NCBI RefSeq assembly: GCF_015350975.1
Contig: NZ_JADKRX010000005.1
Location: 310,001-374,000, forward strand
From: Curtobacterium sp. VKM Ac-1395
GTDB taxonomy: Bacteria > Actinomycetota > Actinomycetes > Actinomycetales > Microbacteriaceae
Reading direction: 5' to 3'
Length of the DNA: 64,000 bases
Positions 23,945 to 32,924 of the stretch are shown one piece after another. Under the pieces are notes generated by a model, which was not told the origin of the DNA, did no database searches, and worked only from the letters and a program-made list of their open reading frames with translations. The position numbers and the translations under genes were made by a program. The number at the start of each line of letters is the position of its first letter. The stretch's first letter is position 1.

Positions 23945-25002
23945 TGGCTGCCCTCGTCGAACTCCGCGGTGTCTCCAAGAGCTACCGCCGCGCCGACACC
24001 GGCGAGACCGTCGCCGCCGTCGAGGACGTCACCCTCGACGTCGAACAGGGTGAGGTCCTCGGCGTCATCGGGTACTCCGGCGCCGGCAAGTCCACCCTGG
24101 TCCGCCTGGTCAACGCACTCGAACTGCCCACGGCGGGCACGGTCACGGTCGCCGGCCAGGAGCTGACGGCGATCCCCGAGCGGGACCGCCGTCTGGCCCG
24201 GCGCCGGATCGGGATGATCTTCCAGCAGTTCAACCTGTTCCGCTCCCGCACCATCGCCGGCAACGTGGCGTACCCGCTCAAGGTCGCCGGTGTCGCCAAG
24301 GACGAGCGGGACCGACGCGTGGCCGAACTGCTCGACTTCGTGGGGCTGCTCGACCGCGCCCACGCCTACCCCGAGCAGCTCTCCGGCGGGCAGAAGCAGC
24401 GCGTCGGCATCGCCCGGGCGCTGGCGTCCAATCCCGAGCTGCTGCTGGCGGACGAGGCCACGAGCGCGCTCGACCCGGAGACCACCTCGGAGGTGCTCGC
24501 GCTCCTCCGCCGGGTGAACCGGGAGCTCGGCGTCACGATCATCGTCATCACGCACGAGATGGACGCCGTCCGGCAGATCGCCGACCGGGTCGCCGTCATG
24601 GAGCAGGGCCGCGTGGTCGAGGTCGGCGACGTCTACGACGTGTTCTCCACGCCGCAGACCCAGGCCGCGCAGCGCTTCGTCCGCACCGCCCTGCACGACC
24701 GGCCCTCCGCGGAGACGCTGGTGCGGCTGCGGGAACGGCACCCGGGGCGCCTCGTCACGGTGCAGATCACCGACGAGGCCGGGCTGCAGAACCGCATCGA
24801 CCAGGCGTTCCGCACCGCGGGCGTCACGGCGGAGCTGGTCTACGGCGGCGTGGGCGAGATCCGGGAGCGCCGGATCGGGTCGCTCACGTACGAGCTGGCC
24901 GACGCCGGGGCCGGCGCTGGGCCGGGGTCCGGCGCGGTCGACGCCGCGGTCTCCGCACTCCGCGCCGCGGGTGTCACCACCGATGAGGAGGACGGACGAT
25001 GA
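23944..25002 (+). CDS. metN: Methionine ABC transporter ATP-binding protein
   Basis: A 352-residue ATPase. Walker A GYSGAGKST, Q-loop FQQFNLF, signature LSGGQKQRVGIARAL, Walker B LLLADEATSALD and switch His in ITHEMD are complete. The C-terminal ~90 residues form the NIL domain that senses methionine in MetN. The GTG start shares one base with the metQ stop, and it overlaps metI by 4 nt. Confidence 0.95.
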   Translation: MAALVELRGVSKSYRRADTGETVAAVEDVTLDVEQGEVLGVIGYSGAGKSTLVRLVNALELPTAGTVTVAGQELTAIPERDRRLARRRIGMIFQQFNLFRSRTIAGNVAYPLKVAGVAKDERDRRVAELLDFVGLLDRAHAYPEQLSGGQKQRVGIARALASNPELLLADEATSALDPETTSEVLALLRRVNRELGVTIIVITHEMDAVRQIADRVAVMEQGRVVEVGDVYDVFSTPQTQAAQRFVRTALHDRPSAETLVRLRERHPGRLVTVQITDEAGLQNRIDQAFRTAGVTAELVYGGVGEIRERRIGSLTYELADAGAGAGPGSGAVDAAVSALRAAGVTTDEEDGR

Positions 25003-25670
25003 ACAACTCCTTCCAGAGCGTGATCGACACGTTCGACGTGTTCCTGTCGTCGGTGCGCGACACCATCGTCATGTCGATCGTCTCGCTGGTGATCGCCGGG
25101 CTCATCGGCCTGGCGCTCGGCCTCGCCCTGTACGCCACCCGGCCGGGCAACCTGCTCGGCAGCCGCACCGCGTACACGGTGATCAACCTGCTCGTGAACC
25201 TGGTGCGACCCATCCCGTTCGTGATCTTCCTCGCCGCGATCGCACCACTGTCCCGCGTCGTCGTGCAGACCACGATCGGCGTGCCCGCGGTCACGTTCGC
25301 GATCTCCCTCGCGGCGTCGTTCGCCGTCGCCCGCATCGTGGAGCAGAACCTGCTGTCGGTCGACCCCGGCGTGGTCGAGGCCGCACGGGCCTCCGGCGCG
25401 CACCCGGTGTCGATCCTGCTGACCGTGCTCATCCCCGAGGGCCTCGGGCCGCTCATCCTCGGGTACACGTTCATCTTCATCGGCATCGTGGACATGACCG
25501 CGCAGGGTGCGCTCATCGGCGGCGGCGGCCTGGGCGAGTACGCGATCACCTACGGCTCGCAGCGCTACGACTGGTGGATCGTCTACGTCTCGGTGGCCGC
25601 GATCGTCGTCATCGTGCAGCTCGGCCAGTTCGTCGGCAACCGCCTGGCGCGCGCGACGCTCCGTCGCTGA
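24999..25670 (+). CDS. metI: Methionine ABC transporter permease
   Basis: A 223-residue permease with five membrane helices. The EAA loop (VVEAARASGAHPVSILLTVLIPEGLG) couples to MetN. ATGA overlap with metN. It completes a D/L-methionine importer. No S-box or other riboswitch was recognised upstream of the operon. Confidence 0.95.
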   Translation: MNNSFQSVIDTFDVFLSSVRDTIVMSIVSLVIAGLIGLALGLALYATRPGNLLGSRTAYTVINLLVNLVRPIPFVIFLAAIAPLSRVVVQTTIGVPAVTFAISLAASFAVARIVEQNLLSVDPGVVEAARASGAHPVSILLTVLIPEGLGPLILGYTFIFIGIVDMTAQGALIGGGGLGEYAITYGSQRYDWWIVYVSVAAIVVIVQLGQFVGNRLARATLRR

Positions 25671-25689
25671 CGCGGGCGCAGACTGCGCC

Positions 25690-25745
25690 GAGATCGCACT
25701 TCGTGTCGCCTCCCCCGATCCGGAGGCGACACGGACTGCGATCTC
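25690..25745. repeat. Long palindrome, copy 1
   Basis: Arms GAGATCGCA/TGCGATCTC (outer 9 bp) and CGTGTCGCCTCC/GGAGGCGACACG (inner 12 bp) with 3-nt bulges and an 8-nt loop. It begins 20 nt after the metI stop and may serve as its terminator. Confidence 0.85.
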
Positions 25746-25763
25746 ACCCGGCGGTTTGGCGCG

Positions 25764-25830
25764 GTCGGGCGACGGGCGACGGGCGGGCAGTCGGGCGGTC
25801 GGGCGGTCGGGCGGTCGGGCGGTCGGGCGA
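25764..25830. repeat. TCGGGCGG octamer repeat
   Basis: About five exact copies of an 8-bp unit, preceded by degenerate GGGCGAC units. Confidence 0.8.
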
Positions 25831-25850
25831 GGCGGGGCCACGCCGAGCCT

Positions 25851-26511
25851 CCCGACCGGTCACGACACCCCGCTCACGTCCGGCGAGCGGTCGCTCGTCG
25901 TCGGCCGCGAGGCCGCCGACCGACGGGCTGCGCCCACTCGGCGCCCACCCGACGGGGTGTCGAGCCCACTCGCGCTGGTGCGGCGGGGCCGCACCGAGCC
26001 TCCCGGCTGCGGAGCGACGAGCGGCGCCCACTCGCGCTGGTGAGGTCGCAGTTCGTGCCGCCTCCCCCGCACCCCCGGCGACACGAAGTGCGATCTCACT
26101 GACGCGATCCGGACGGGAGGCTCGACGCACGCTCGTCCCGCCCCCTGCGGCCCGCCGACCGGTCACGACACCCCGCTCACGTCCGCCGAGCGGTCAGCGG
26201 ACGTCGGGCGGAGCGTCGCCGAGCGACGGGCTGCGCCCGCTCGGCGACCACCCGACGGGGTGTCGCGCCCACTCGCGCCGGTGCGGCGGGGCCGCACCGA
26301 GCCTCCCGGCTGTGGAGCGACGAGCAGCGCCCACTCGCGCTGGTGAGGACGGGAGGCTCGGTGCGCGCCCGAACCGCACCCTGCGGCCCGCCGACCGGTC
26401 ACGACGCCCCGCTCAGGTCCGCCGAGCGGTCAGGGGACGTCGGGCGGAGCGTCGCCGAGCGACGGGCTGCGCCCGCTCGGCGACCACCCAGCGGGGTGTC
26501 CTGACCACTCG
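25851..26511. repeat. Triplicated ~190-bp structured block (A, B, partial C)
   Basis: Copies start at CCGACCGGTCACGAC: 25852, 26155 and 26391. A and B run about 190 bp; C about 120 bp. Each contains CGACACCCCG pairing with CGGGGTGTCG and, in B and C, TCGCCGAGCG pairing with CGCTCGGCGA. REP-like motifs (GGACGGGAGGCTCG at 26111 and 26347; CGAGCCTCCCGGC at 25995 and 26298) lie between or inside copies. Confidence 0.8.
26040..26099. repeat. Long palindrome, copy 2
   Basis: The same element as 25690-25745: 23-nt arms with three mismatches, outer bases GTGAG/CTCAC and an inner CGTG/CACG. It sits between blocks A and B. Confidence 0.8.
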
Positions 26512-26549
26512 AACCGGGCGGGCGAGAGGGGCAGGGCGGGCGGCGTGGG

Positions 26550-27341
26550 TCAGGCGGCGGGGTCGGCCGCGACGGCGCCCGTGGCGGACGAGCCCGCGCC
26601 GGCAGCCGCCGAGGTCTCGTAGTGCGCCCGCACCAGGATCGGCCGGTGGTCGGAGATGCCGGCGGGCAGGGTCTCCACGCCGGCGATGTGCAGTCCGACG
26701 CTCGTGGCGAAGTCGAAGTGCCCGGTGAACTTGCGGTAGCGCAGGTACGTCGGCTGGTCCGACAGCGACAGCGCGAAGCCGTGCGACTCGATCTTCCGGC
26801 GCAGGTTCGTCTGGAACCAGGGGTAGTTGAAGTCGCCGACCATGATCGCCGGGGCCTCGCTCGAGAGGTCGCGGACGAACTGGTGCGCGGCCTCGATCTG
26901 CTTGCGGCGCAGCGAGTTCGTGGCGGTGAGCGGCGAGGCGTGGAACGAGGCGACGATGACGTCGGTGTCGGCCTCGGCGTCGCGGAGGTGCATGGCGATG
27001 AGCCGCTCGTGCGCGGGTGCGAGGACCCGGTCGTGCAGGGACTTCTGCAGCGAGTGCACGCGGAAGTCCCGGAGCTCGAAGCGGTCGTCGCGCTTGTAGA
27101 TGGCGAGGCCGAGGCGGTTCGCCTTGGTCGACGCAGCGAGGGTCAGGCCGCCGATCGACGGCGCCAGGTCGTTGCTGTCGCACTCCTGCACGCAGAGCAC
27201 GTCGGCCTGGGACGACTCGGCGAGGGCGGCGAGCTCGCTGTTCGCCGTGTGCTCCCGCAGGTTGTAGCTGACGACGCGGATGGCGGTGGGTTGGACGTCG
27301 GTGTCCATCGGGATGGTCCCCTCGTGGTCTGGCACGGGCAT
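26550..27341 (-). CDS. Endonuclease/exonuclease/phosphatase (EEP) family protein
   Basis: A 263-residue DNase I-like protein. VVSYNLREHT (metal Asn), VLCVQECD (catalytic Glu), ASFHASPLT, IMVGDFNYPW (Asp/Asn) and ISDHRPILV (Asp/His) mark the complete active site. No signal peptide, so it is cytosolic. ATG at 27341 has GAAGGAAGG 4 nt upstream. Function could be DNA repair or phosphoesterase; the substrate is not evident. Confidence 0.87.
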   Translation of the reverse strand: MPVPDHEGTIPMDTDVQPTAIRVVSYNLREHTANSELAALAESSQADVLCVQECDSNDLAPSIGGLTLAASTKANRLGLAIYKRDDRFELRDFRVHSLQKSLHDRVLAPAHERLIAMHLRDAEADTDVIVASFHASPLTATNSLRRKQIEAAHQFVRDLSSEAPAIMVGDFNYPWFQTNLRRKIESHGFALSLSDQPTYLRYRKFTGHFDFATSVGLHIAGVETLPAGISDHRPILVRAHYETSAAAGAGSSATGAVAADPAA

Positions 27342-27558
27342 GCTGCCTTCCTTCCGGAGCCGGGTCCCTGCGTCCCGCTCAGTCTGCCGGCGCAACGGTA
27401 CTCGGCGTCGGCAAGCAGTTGCTGTGACTGTATCGGCTGGCGGTTTCGTCCGCGTGACGAGCGCGCGAACAGGCGCCCGCACACGCCCGCGCCCGCGCCG
27501 GCGTCCGCGTGACGAGCGCGCGGACAGGCGCCCGTCTGCACGACCGGTGCGGGAACGG

Positions 27559-28971
27559 TCAGGCCCGCACCCGCTGCCGACGGGCAGGACGGATGGCCTC
27601 GCCGGCGGAGCGGCTCATCAGCACGCCCTCGACCAGGGCCACGACGAGCAGCGCGGCGATGACCCAGAAGGCGACGGCGTAGGCCCCGGAGCCCTGGAGC
27701 CCGGCGCCCGCCCGGATGACCACGGCCGCGACGGCCACCCCGAACCCGGCCGCGGTCTGCTGCAGCGTCGAGGACAGCGTGTTCGCCGGGGTCATGTCGG
27801 CCTGCTCGACGTCGGCGAAGGCGATCGTGTTGTACGCGGTGAAGCCGACGGACCGCGCGGCTCCGCTCACCACGAGGAGCACGGCGAGCAGCCAGAACGG
27901 GGTGTCCGGCGTCAGGAAGGCCATCGCCACGACGGTCAGCGCGGCGACCCCGGCGGACACGATGACCACGGGCCGGTACCCGAACCAGCGCAGCAGCGGG
28001 GTGGTCGCGGGCTTGATGCCGAGGTTGCCGACGAAGACGAACAGCACGGCGCTGCCGGCCTCGAGCGCCGACCACCCCCAGGCGTCCTGGAACAGCAGCG
28101 GCAGCACGAACGGCACCGCGGAGACGGCCAGACGGAACAGGCTGCCGCCGGCGTGCGACACCCGGAAGGTCTCGAGCCGGAACGCGTCGAGCCCCATGAT
28201 CGGGTGCGGCGCGCGGCGGAAGTGCCGGATGGCGAGCCACGTGCAGACCGCTCCGACGACACCGGACACGACCACGGCCACCACCGGCACGGTGTCGAGC
28301 GCCAGCAGCGAGGCCATCACCACGAGGGCGCCGAGACCGAAACACGCGAGCAGCGACCCGAGCCAGTCGAACGGCACGCGCTGGGCGGCCCGCTCCTGCG
28401 GCACGAGCACGAGCGCGGCGACGAACGCGATCGCCCCGAGCGGCAGGTTGACGAGGAAGATCCAGTGCCAGGTGAGGGTGTCGACGAGCACCCCGCCGAT
28501 GAACGGCGCGATGATCGGTGCCGCCAGGGCCGGCCAGGTCAGGATCGCGATGGCCGTGACGAGCTGGTCCTTGCCGGCGCTCCGGAGCACGACGAGCCGC
28601 CCGACGGGCACCATCAGCGCGCCGCCGACGCCCTGCAGGACCCGCCAGAGCGTGAGGTCGACGAGGCCGGTGGACAGCGCGCACAGCCCCGAGGCGACGG
28701 TGAACACCGCGATCGCCGCCGCGAACACCGTCCGCGAGCCGATCCGGTCCGTCAGCCACCCGCTCACCGGGATGAGCACGGCGAGGGTCACGAGGTAGGC
28801 GGTGATCGCGATGCCGATCGCCGCCGAGTCGACCCCGAGGTCCCGCCCCATCGCCGGGGCCGCGGTGGCGAGGATCGTGCCGTCGAGGAGCTCCATGAAG
28901 AACGTCCCGGCGACGAGCACCGCCACCGCCGTGCTGCCCGTGCGTCGTCTGGCCGATGTCGTCGTCGTCAT
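27559..28971 (-). CDS. DHA2-family MFS transporter
   Basis: A 470-residue transporter with about 14 helices. ELLDGTILATAAPAMGRDL in helix 1, VSGWLTDRIGSRTVFAAA (motif A), WRVLQGVGGALMVPVGRL and APFIGGVLVDTLTWHWIFLVN are typical. It is divergent from the D-amino-acid/KDG cluster, about 200 nt away, so it could be the exporter or importer of that cluster, but the family is mostly drug efflux. ATG with TAGCAT about 9 nt upstream. Confidence 0.88.
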   Translation of the reverse strand: MTTTTSARRRTGSTAVAVLVAGTFFMELLDGTILATAAPAMGRDLGVDSAAIGIAITAYLVTLAVLIPVSGWLTDRIGSRTVFAAAIAVFTVASGLCALSTGLVDLTLWRVLQGVGGALMVPVGRLVVLRSAGKDQLVTAIAILTWPALAAPIIAPFIGGVLVDTLTWHWIFLVNLPLGAIAFVAALVLVPQERAAQRVPFDWLGSLLACFGLGALVVMASLLALDTVPVVAVVVSGVVGAVCTWLAIRHFRRAPHPIMGLDAFRLETFRVSHAGGSLFRLAVSAVPFVLPLLFQDAWGWSALEAGSAVLFVFVGNLGIKPATTPLLRWFGYRPVVIVSAGVAALTVVAMAFLTPDTPFWLLAVLLVVSGAARSVGFTAYNTIAFADVEQADMTPANTLSSTLQQTAAGFGVAVAAVVIRAGAGLQGSGAYAVAFWVIAALLVVALVEGVLMSRSAGEAIRPARRQRVRA

Positions 28972-29007
28972 GTCCCAGGAATGCTATGCCTGGGTCCGCC
29001 ACGGTGA

Positions 29008-29070
29008 CGCCAGGCGCCGCCAGGCGCCGCCAGCGCCGCCAGGCGCTGCCCCTGGCGCTGCCCCTGGCGC
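29008..29070. repeat. CGCCAGGCGC-type tandem and inverted repeat
   Basis: Direct copies of CGCCAGG are followed by inverted CCTGGCGC copies, so the region can fold into several hairpins. It lies between the divergent MFS gene and the KDG cluster. Confidence 0.75.
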
Positions 29071-29079
29071 GAGGTTCTG

Positions 29080-29114
29080 CAGCGTGGAACGCTGGGCCGG
29101 ACGACGTTGTCCGG
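29080..29114 (+). promoter_or_regulatory. Candidate operators upstream of the D-amino-acid/KDG cluster
   Basis: Two inverted repeats lie 60-94 nt before the first start codon: CAGCGT-GGA-ACGCTG (29080-29094, perfect) and CCGGACGACGTTGTCCGG (29097-29114, 16 of 18 symmetric). The cluster encodes its own IclR regulator, a likely binder. Confidence 0.5.
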
Positions 29115-29173
29115 CGCCCCGTGCCTGCACGAACGTGGACCCCGTCGACCGACCGGACGCGACAGGAGGATCG

Positions 29174-30385
29174 ATGCCGACCACCCCCGCCACCGTGACC
29201 ACGAAGGGCGCACCGGAACCGGGCAGCAGCACCACGCACCGGCACGTCCTCGACGACGCGCATCTGCCCGTGATGACGCTCCGCGAGACCGCCCTGGCGT
29301 CGAACACGGCCGTCATGCAGGCCTGGGTCGAGCGCCACGACATGCTCTTCGCGCCGCACATGAAGACGCACATGGCCCCGGCCCTCGCCCACCGCCAGGT
29401 CGACGCCGGCGCGTGGGGCGTCACGGTCGCCTCGGTGCAGCAGGCCATGGTCGCGTGGGAGCACGGGCTGCGCCACCTCCTCGTCGCGAACGAGGTGCTC
29501 GACCCCGCCGGACTCCGCTGGCTCGCCTCCCGCCGGGCCGTTGACCCGGCATCGGACGTCCTCTGCTGGGTCGACTCGTCCGCCGGTGTCCGTGCCGCGG
29601 CCGACGCCGCCCGGGCCGTCGACGGAGCGGCGCAGGTCGTCGTCGAGGTCGGCTTCGTGGGCGGCCGCACCGGGGTCCGTTCCCCCGAGGCGGCGATCGA
29701 GGTCGCCGAGGCAGCAGCCGGAGCAGGGCCCGGCGTCGTCCTCCGCGGCGTCGCCGGCTACGAGGGCGGCCTGCCCGACGTCGACGCCGCACGCGCCTAC
29801 GTCTCGGGCGTCCTCGCCGTCGCGGCCGCCGTCCGCCACCTGGTCCCCGGCGAGCGCGCGCTGCTGAGCATGGGCGGCAGCGCATGGTTCGACGCCGTGC
29901 GCGACGCAGTCGCAGACCGACCGGCCGACCTCGACGTCGTGCTCCGCTCCGGCGCGTCCCTGACCCACGACGACGGCTTCTACGCCGCCCGCACACCCTT
30001 CGGCCGGCACCCCGCCGAGGGCTCGTTGCGCCCCGCGATCGAGGTCTGGGGCCGGGTCACCTCGTGCCCGGAACCCGGCCTGGCACTCGTCGCGGTCGGC
30101 AAGCGCGACATCTCGTTCGACGAGGGCCTGCCCGTCGTGCGGCAGATCCGGCCAGGAGGCTCGGAGCGGCTCCCCGGGACCGCGCCGGCTCCCGGGGCGG
30201 TCACCGTCACCCGCCTCGACGACCAGCACTGCTACCTCGCGCTGGCACCGGAGGTCGTGGTGACGCCCGGCGACGTCGTCGTGTTCGGGATCTCGCACCC
30301 ATGCACGGTGTTCGACAAGTGGCGGGCCGTCCAGGTGGTCGACGACGACGACACCGTGCTCGAGACGATCACGACGTGGTTCTGA
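29174..30385 (+). CDS. DSD1-like PLP enzyme (D-serine/D-threonine dehydratase or aldolase family), candidate D-glucosaminate dehydratase
   Basis: A 403-residue fold-type III PLP protein of the D-threonine aldolase/D-serine dehydratase family. The PLP lysine is K64 in RPHMKTH-like PHMKTHM. The metal-binding pair His375/Cys377 in SHPCTVFDKW matches eukaryotic D-serine dehydratase. RBS AGGAGG lies 4 nt before the ATG. A REP-like motif at 30151 is translated as RPGGSERL. It is first in an operon with KDG kinase and KDPG aldolase. Since D-glucosaminate is a 3-hydroxy D-amino acid, its dehydration would give 2-keto-3-deoxygluconate, which fits the neighbours. D-serine or D-threonine are alternatives. 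Confidence 0.85.
   Translation: MPTTPATVTTKGAPEPGSSTTHRHVLDDAHLPVMTLRETALASNTAVMQAWVERHDMLFAPHMKTHMAPALAHRQVDAGAWGVTVASVQQAMVAWEHGLRHLLVANEVLDPAGLRWLASRRAVDPASDVLCWVDSSAGVRAAADAARAVDGAAQVVVEVGFVGGRTGVRSPEAAIEVAEAAAGAGPGVVLRGVAGYEGGLPDVDAARAYVSGVLAVAAAVRHLVPGERALLSMGGSAWFDAVRDAVADRPADLDVVLRSGASLTHDDGFYAARTPFGRHPAEGSLRPAIEVWGRVTSCPEPGLALVAVGKRDISFDEGLPVVRQIRPGGSERLPGTAPAPGAVTVTRLDDQHCYLALAPEVVVTPGDVVVFGISHPCTVFDKWRAVQVVDDDDTVLETITTWF
30151..30169. repeat. REP-like motif inside coding sequence
   Basis: GCCAGGAGGCTCGGAGCGG is translated as PGGSER in the DSD1-like protein, the same reading as at 8150. Confidence 0.7.
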
Positions 30386-31224
30386 TGCGCGCCGTGGAGC
30401 CGAACGCCGCCGATGCCGAGGCCCCCGTCCGGAACGCCGCGCTCTCGCTGCGCCGGGGCCTGCGCATCCTCGACCTCGTCGCGGACCGGACCCGGAACGG
30501 TGCGCCGTCGGTCAGCCTCACCACGCTGAGCGGGGAGCTCGGCACGTCGAAGTCCACCGTCCTGCGGCTGACGGCCCCGATGCTCGAGAACGACCTGCTC
30601 CGGCGGACCGCGGACGCGGGCTTCACGCTCGGGCTCGGGTCGCTGCTCCTCGGGCAGAGCTACCTCGAGGGCATCGACCTGCGTGCGGCCGCGGCCCCGT
30701 TCCTCCGGCGCACCGCCGAGCAGACCGGGCTGACGTGCCACCTCGTCGTGCCGGACGGCACCGACATCGTCTACGTCGACAAGGTCGAGACCCGCGGGAC
30801 CGTCCGGATGGGCTCCCGGATCGGGAACCGCCTGCCGATGCGCAACACGGCATCGGGCAAGGCGATGGTGGCGTTCGGCGACCCGGACCTGCTCGGCCGG
30901 GTCCTCGCGACGCCCGCCACCGCGGTGACCGAGCACTCGATCACCGACGACGACCGCTGGCGCCAGGAGATCGGACGGACGCGGGACCGCGGCTACGGCA
31001 TCGACGACCGGGAGAACGAGCCGGACATCCGGTGCGTCGCGGCACCGGTGCTCGACCACGCGAACCAGGTGGTCGGTGCCATGAGCATCTCGGGCCTGGC
31101 CTCCGGGTTCCGCGCCTCGGCCGTCCGCGAGCTCGGCGACGGCGTGGTCCGCACCGCGCTGGAGATCTCGGTCGCGCTCGGGTCGTCCTCCGCCCAGCTC
31201 GCACTCGCCAGGAGCCCACGGTGA
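30385..31224 (+). CDS. IclR-family regulator of the D-amino-acid/KDG cluster
   Basis: A 279-residue regulator. The N-terminal winged helix (LSLRRGLRILDLVADR...LTTLSGELGTSKSTVLRL) is followed by the IclR effector domain (RMGSRIGNRLPMRNTASGKAMVAF; DDRENEPDIRCVAAPV). Its ATG shares one base with the upstream stop (TGATG). Location inside the operon implies autoregulation, with a pathway sugar acid as the likely effector. Confidence 0.92.
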   Translation: MRAVEPNAADAEAPVRNAALSLRRGLRILDLVADRTRNGAPSVSLTTLSGELGTSKSTVLRLTAPMLENDLLRRTADAGFTLGLGSLLLGQSYLEGIDLRAAAAPFLRRTAEQTGLTCHLVVPDGTDIVYVDKVETRGTVRMGSRIGNRLPMRNTASGKAMVAFGDPDLLGRVLATPATAVTEHSITDDDRWRQEIGRTRDRGYGIDDRENEPDIRCVAAPVLDHANQVVGAMSISGLASGFRASAVRELGDGVVRTALEISVALGSSSAQLALARSPR

Positions 31225-32222
31225 CCGGGGCGACCGGGGCGACCGGGGTGCTGACCTTCGGCGAGACGATGCTGCTGCTCGGCGGCCACGGCGCCCTGGT
31301 CGAGCTCGACACGATGCGCGTCGACACCGGCGGCGCCGAGAGCAACGTCGCGATCGGCCTGGCGCATGCCGGTGTCCCCGTGACGTGGGTCGGTCGGGTC
31401 GGGGTGGACCCCGCCGGGGACCGTGTGCTGGCGGACGTGGCGGCCCAGGGCGTCGAGGTCGTCGGCGTGCGGGACCCGGAGCGGTCGACCGGCATCATGA
31501 TGAAGGAGCGGCTGCCGGACGGCCGCACGCGGGTGACCTACCACCGCCGGGGCTCGGCGGCGTCGGCGTTCGCGCCCGGCGACCTGCCGTCCGGACTCGT
31601 CGAACGGGCCGCGCTGCTCCACCTCACCGGCATCACCCTCGCGCTCTCCGACACCGCCCGCGAGACCGTGCACGCGGCGGTCGTGCGTGCCACCGACGCC
31701 GGTGTCCCCGTGTCGTTCGACGTCAACCACCGACCGAAGCTCGTCGACGACGTGACCGGGCGGGGGTGGTACCGCGCCGTCGCTGCCCGGGCCGCGGTCG
31801 TCTTCGCCGGTGACGACGAGGCCCGGCTCGTCCTCGGGCGGGACGAACGCCCCGGGGACGACGAGGCCCTGGCGCACGAGCTCGCCGCGCTCGCGAACGG
31901 CACCGCCGTCGTGAAGCTCGGCTCGCGCGGCGCGGTGGCGTCCGTCGCGGGCACGATCCACCGTCGCGCGGCCAGCCCGGTCGCCGTGGTGGACCCGGTC
32001 GGCGCCGGGGACGCCTTCGTCGCCGCGTGGCTCGCCGCCGACCTCGCGGGGCGCTCCCCGGCCGAGGCCCTCGACGCGGCTGCCGACGCCGGAGCCCTCG
32101 CCTGCACGGTGCACGGCGACTGGCGACGACCGGACCCCGGCGCGCTCGGGCTCGTCGCCCCCGGAGACGTCGACCACGCCGTCCACGCCGTCCACGCCGT
32201 CCACGACCGCGTCGACCGCTGA
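31221..32222 (+). CDS. kdgK: PfkB-family sugar kinase, probable 2-keto-3-deoxygluconate kinase
   Basis: A 333-residue ribokinase-family enzyme. GGAESNVAIGLAHAGVPVTWVGRVGVDPAGDRVL is the N-terminal signature; DVNHRPKLVDD, the anion hole DPVGAGDAFVAAWLA with catalytic Asp, and VVKLGSRGAV are present. KDG as substrate follows from the adjacent KDPG aldolase. The GTG start overlaps the IclR stop (GTGA) and AGGAG precedes it. Short DNA repeats encode its first residues (TGATGATG) and its HAVHAVHAVH tail. Confidence 0.9.
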   Translation: MTGATGATGVLTFGETMLLLGGHGALVELDTMRVDTGGAESNVAIGLAHAGVPVTWVGRVGVDPAGDRVLADVAAQGVEVVGVRDPERSTGIMMKERLPDGRTRVTYHRRGSAASAFAPGDLPSGLVERAALLHLTGITLALSDTARETVHAAVVRATDAGVPVSFDVNHRPKLVDDVTGRGWYRAVAARAAVVFAGDDEARLVLGRDERPGDDEALAHELAALANGTAVVKLGSRGAVASVAGTIHRRAASPVAVVDPVGAGDAFVAAWLAADLAGRSPAEALDAAADAGALACTVHGDWRRPDPGALGLVAPGDVDHAVHAVHAVHDRVDR

Positions 32223-32261
32223 CCGACCCCCCGCCCACCCACGAGCACGAGGACGCGCACG

Positions 32262-32924
32262 ATGACCGACCCCGCACCCAGCACCACGACCGCCGGCGCC
32301 CGCGGGCGCCACCGGCACCAGGCGGGACCCGCGATCGCGATCCTGCGCGGCGGGACCGGCGAGCACGTCGAGGACGTCGTCCGCACCCTGGTCGAGGCCG
32401 GTGTCCTGGCGATCGAGATCACGACGAACACCCCGCGCTGGCGCGAGGGCATCGCCTGGGCCGTCGACCGGTACGGCAGCGAGGCGTCGGTCGGTGTCGG
32501 GACGGTCATGGACACCCGCCAGCTCGACGACGCAGCCGCGGCGGGTGCGGTGTTCGCCGTGAGTCCGCACACCGACCCGGTCATCGGCGAGCGCGCCCAC
32601 GAGCGCGGCCTCGGTTGGTACCCGGGCGCTGCGACGCCGACGGAGATCGTGCGTGCCTGGCAGCTCGGTGCCCGGGCGGTCAAGGTGTTCCCGGCCGCAC
32701 AGCTCGGTGGTCCGGCGTTCCTGCGGCAGGTCCTCGCCCCGCTCGACTTCGTGGACGTCATCCCGACCGGTGGCATCGGGCTGGACGACGCGGCCGACTA
32801 CCTCGCCGCCGGGGCCGTCGCCGTCGGGCTGGGGTCGCCGCTCGTCGGGGACGCCCTGCACACCGGTGACCTCGACGCGCTCCGGGTCCGAGCCGGGCAG
32901 CTCCTGCGTGGACTGCCCCGATGA
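32262..32924 (+). CDS. eda: KDPG/KHG aldolase
   Basis: A 220-residue class I aldolase splitting 2-keto-3-deoxy-6-phosphogluconate into pyruvate and glyceraldehyde-3-phosphate. Catalytic Glu52 in AIEITTNTPRW and Schiff-base Lys141 in AVKVFPAAQLGG are visible, with VSPHTDP and PTGGIGLDDAADYLAAGAVAVGLGSPL around the phosphate site. It follows the kinase after 39 nt and overlaps the deacylase by 4 nt. Confidence 0.93.
   Translation: MTDPAPSTTTAGARGRHRHQAGPAIAILRGGTGEHVEDVVRTLVEAGVLAIEITTNTPRWREGIAWAVDRYGSEASVGVGTVMDTRQLDDAAAAGAVFAVSPHTDPVIGERAHERGLGWYPGAATPTEIVRAWQLGARAVKVFPAAQLGGPAFLRQVLAPLDFVDVIPTGGIGLDDAADYLAAGAVAVGLGSPLVGDALHTGDLDALRVRAGQLLRGLPR

Larger units (their letters stand above)
25671..26549. 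other. Gene-free repeat block between metI and the EEP nuclease gene
   Basis: About 880 nt without a convincing gene. It contains two long palindromes, an 8-bp microsatellite, several REP-like motifs and a block present in three diverged copies. Open frames here come from G+C bias and repeat each other. Confidence 0.8.

Noticed and set aside
25671..26549. Several 60-140-codon frames between metI and the EEP nuclease gene
   Set aside because: They repeat one another because the DNA is triplicated, have no start signals and show no domain.
27559..28971. MFS gene as dedicated sugar-acid importer of the KDG cluster
   Set aside because: It is divergent and adjacent, but its sequence is of the DHA2 drug-efflux type; the link was left as a possibility only.
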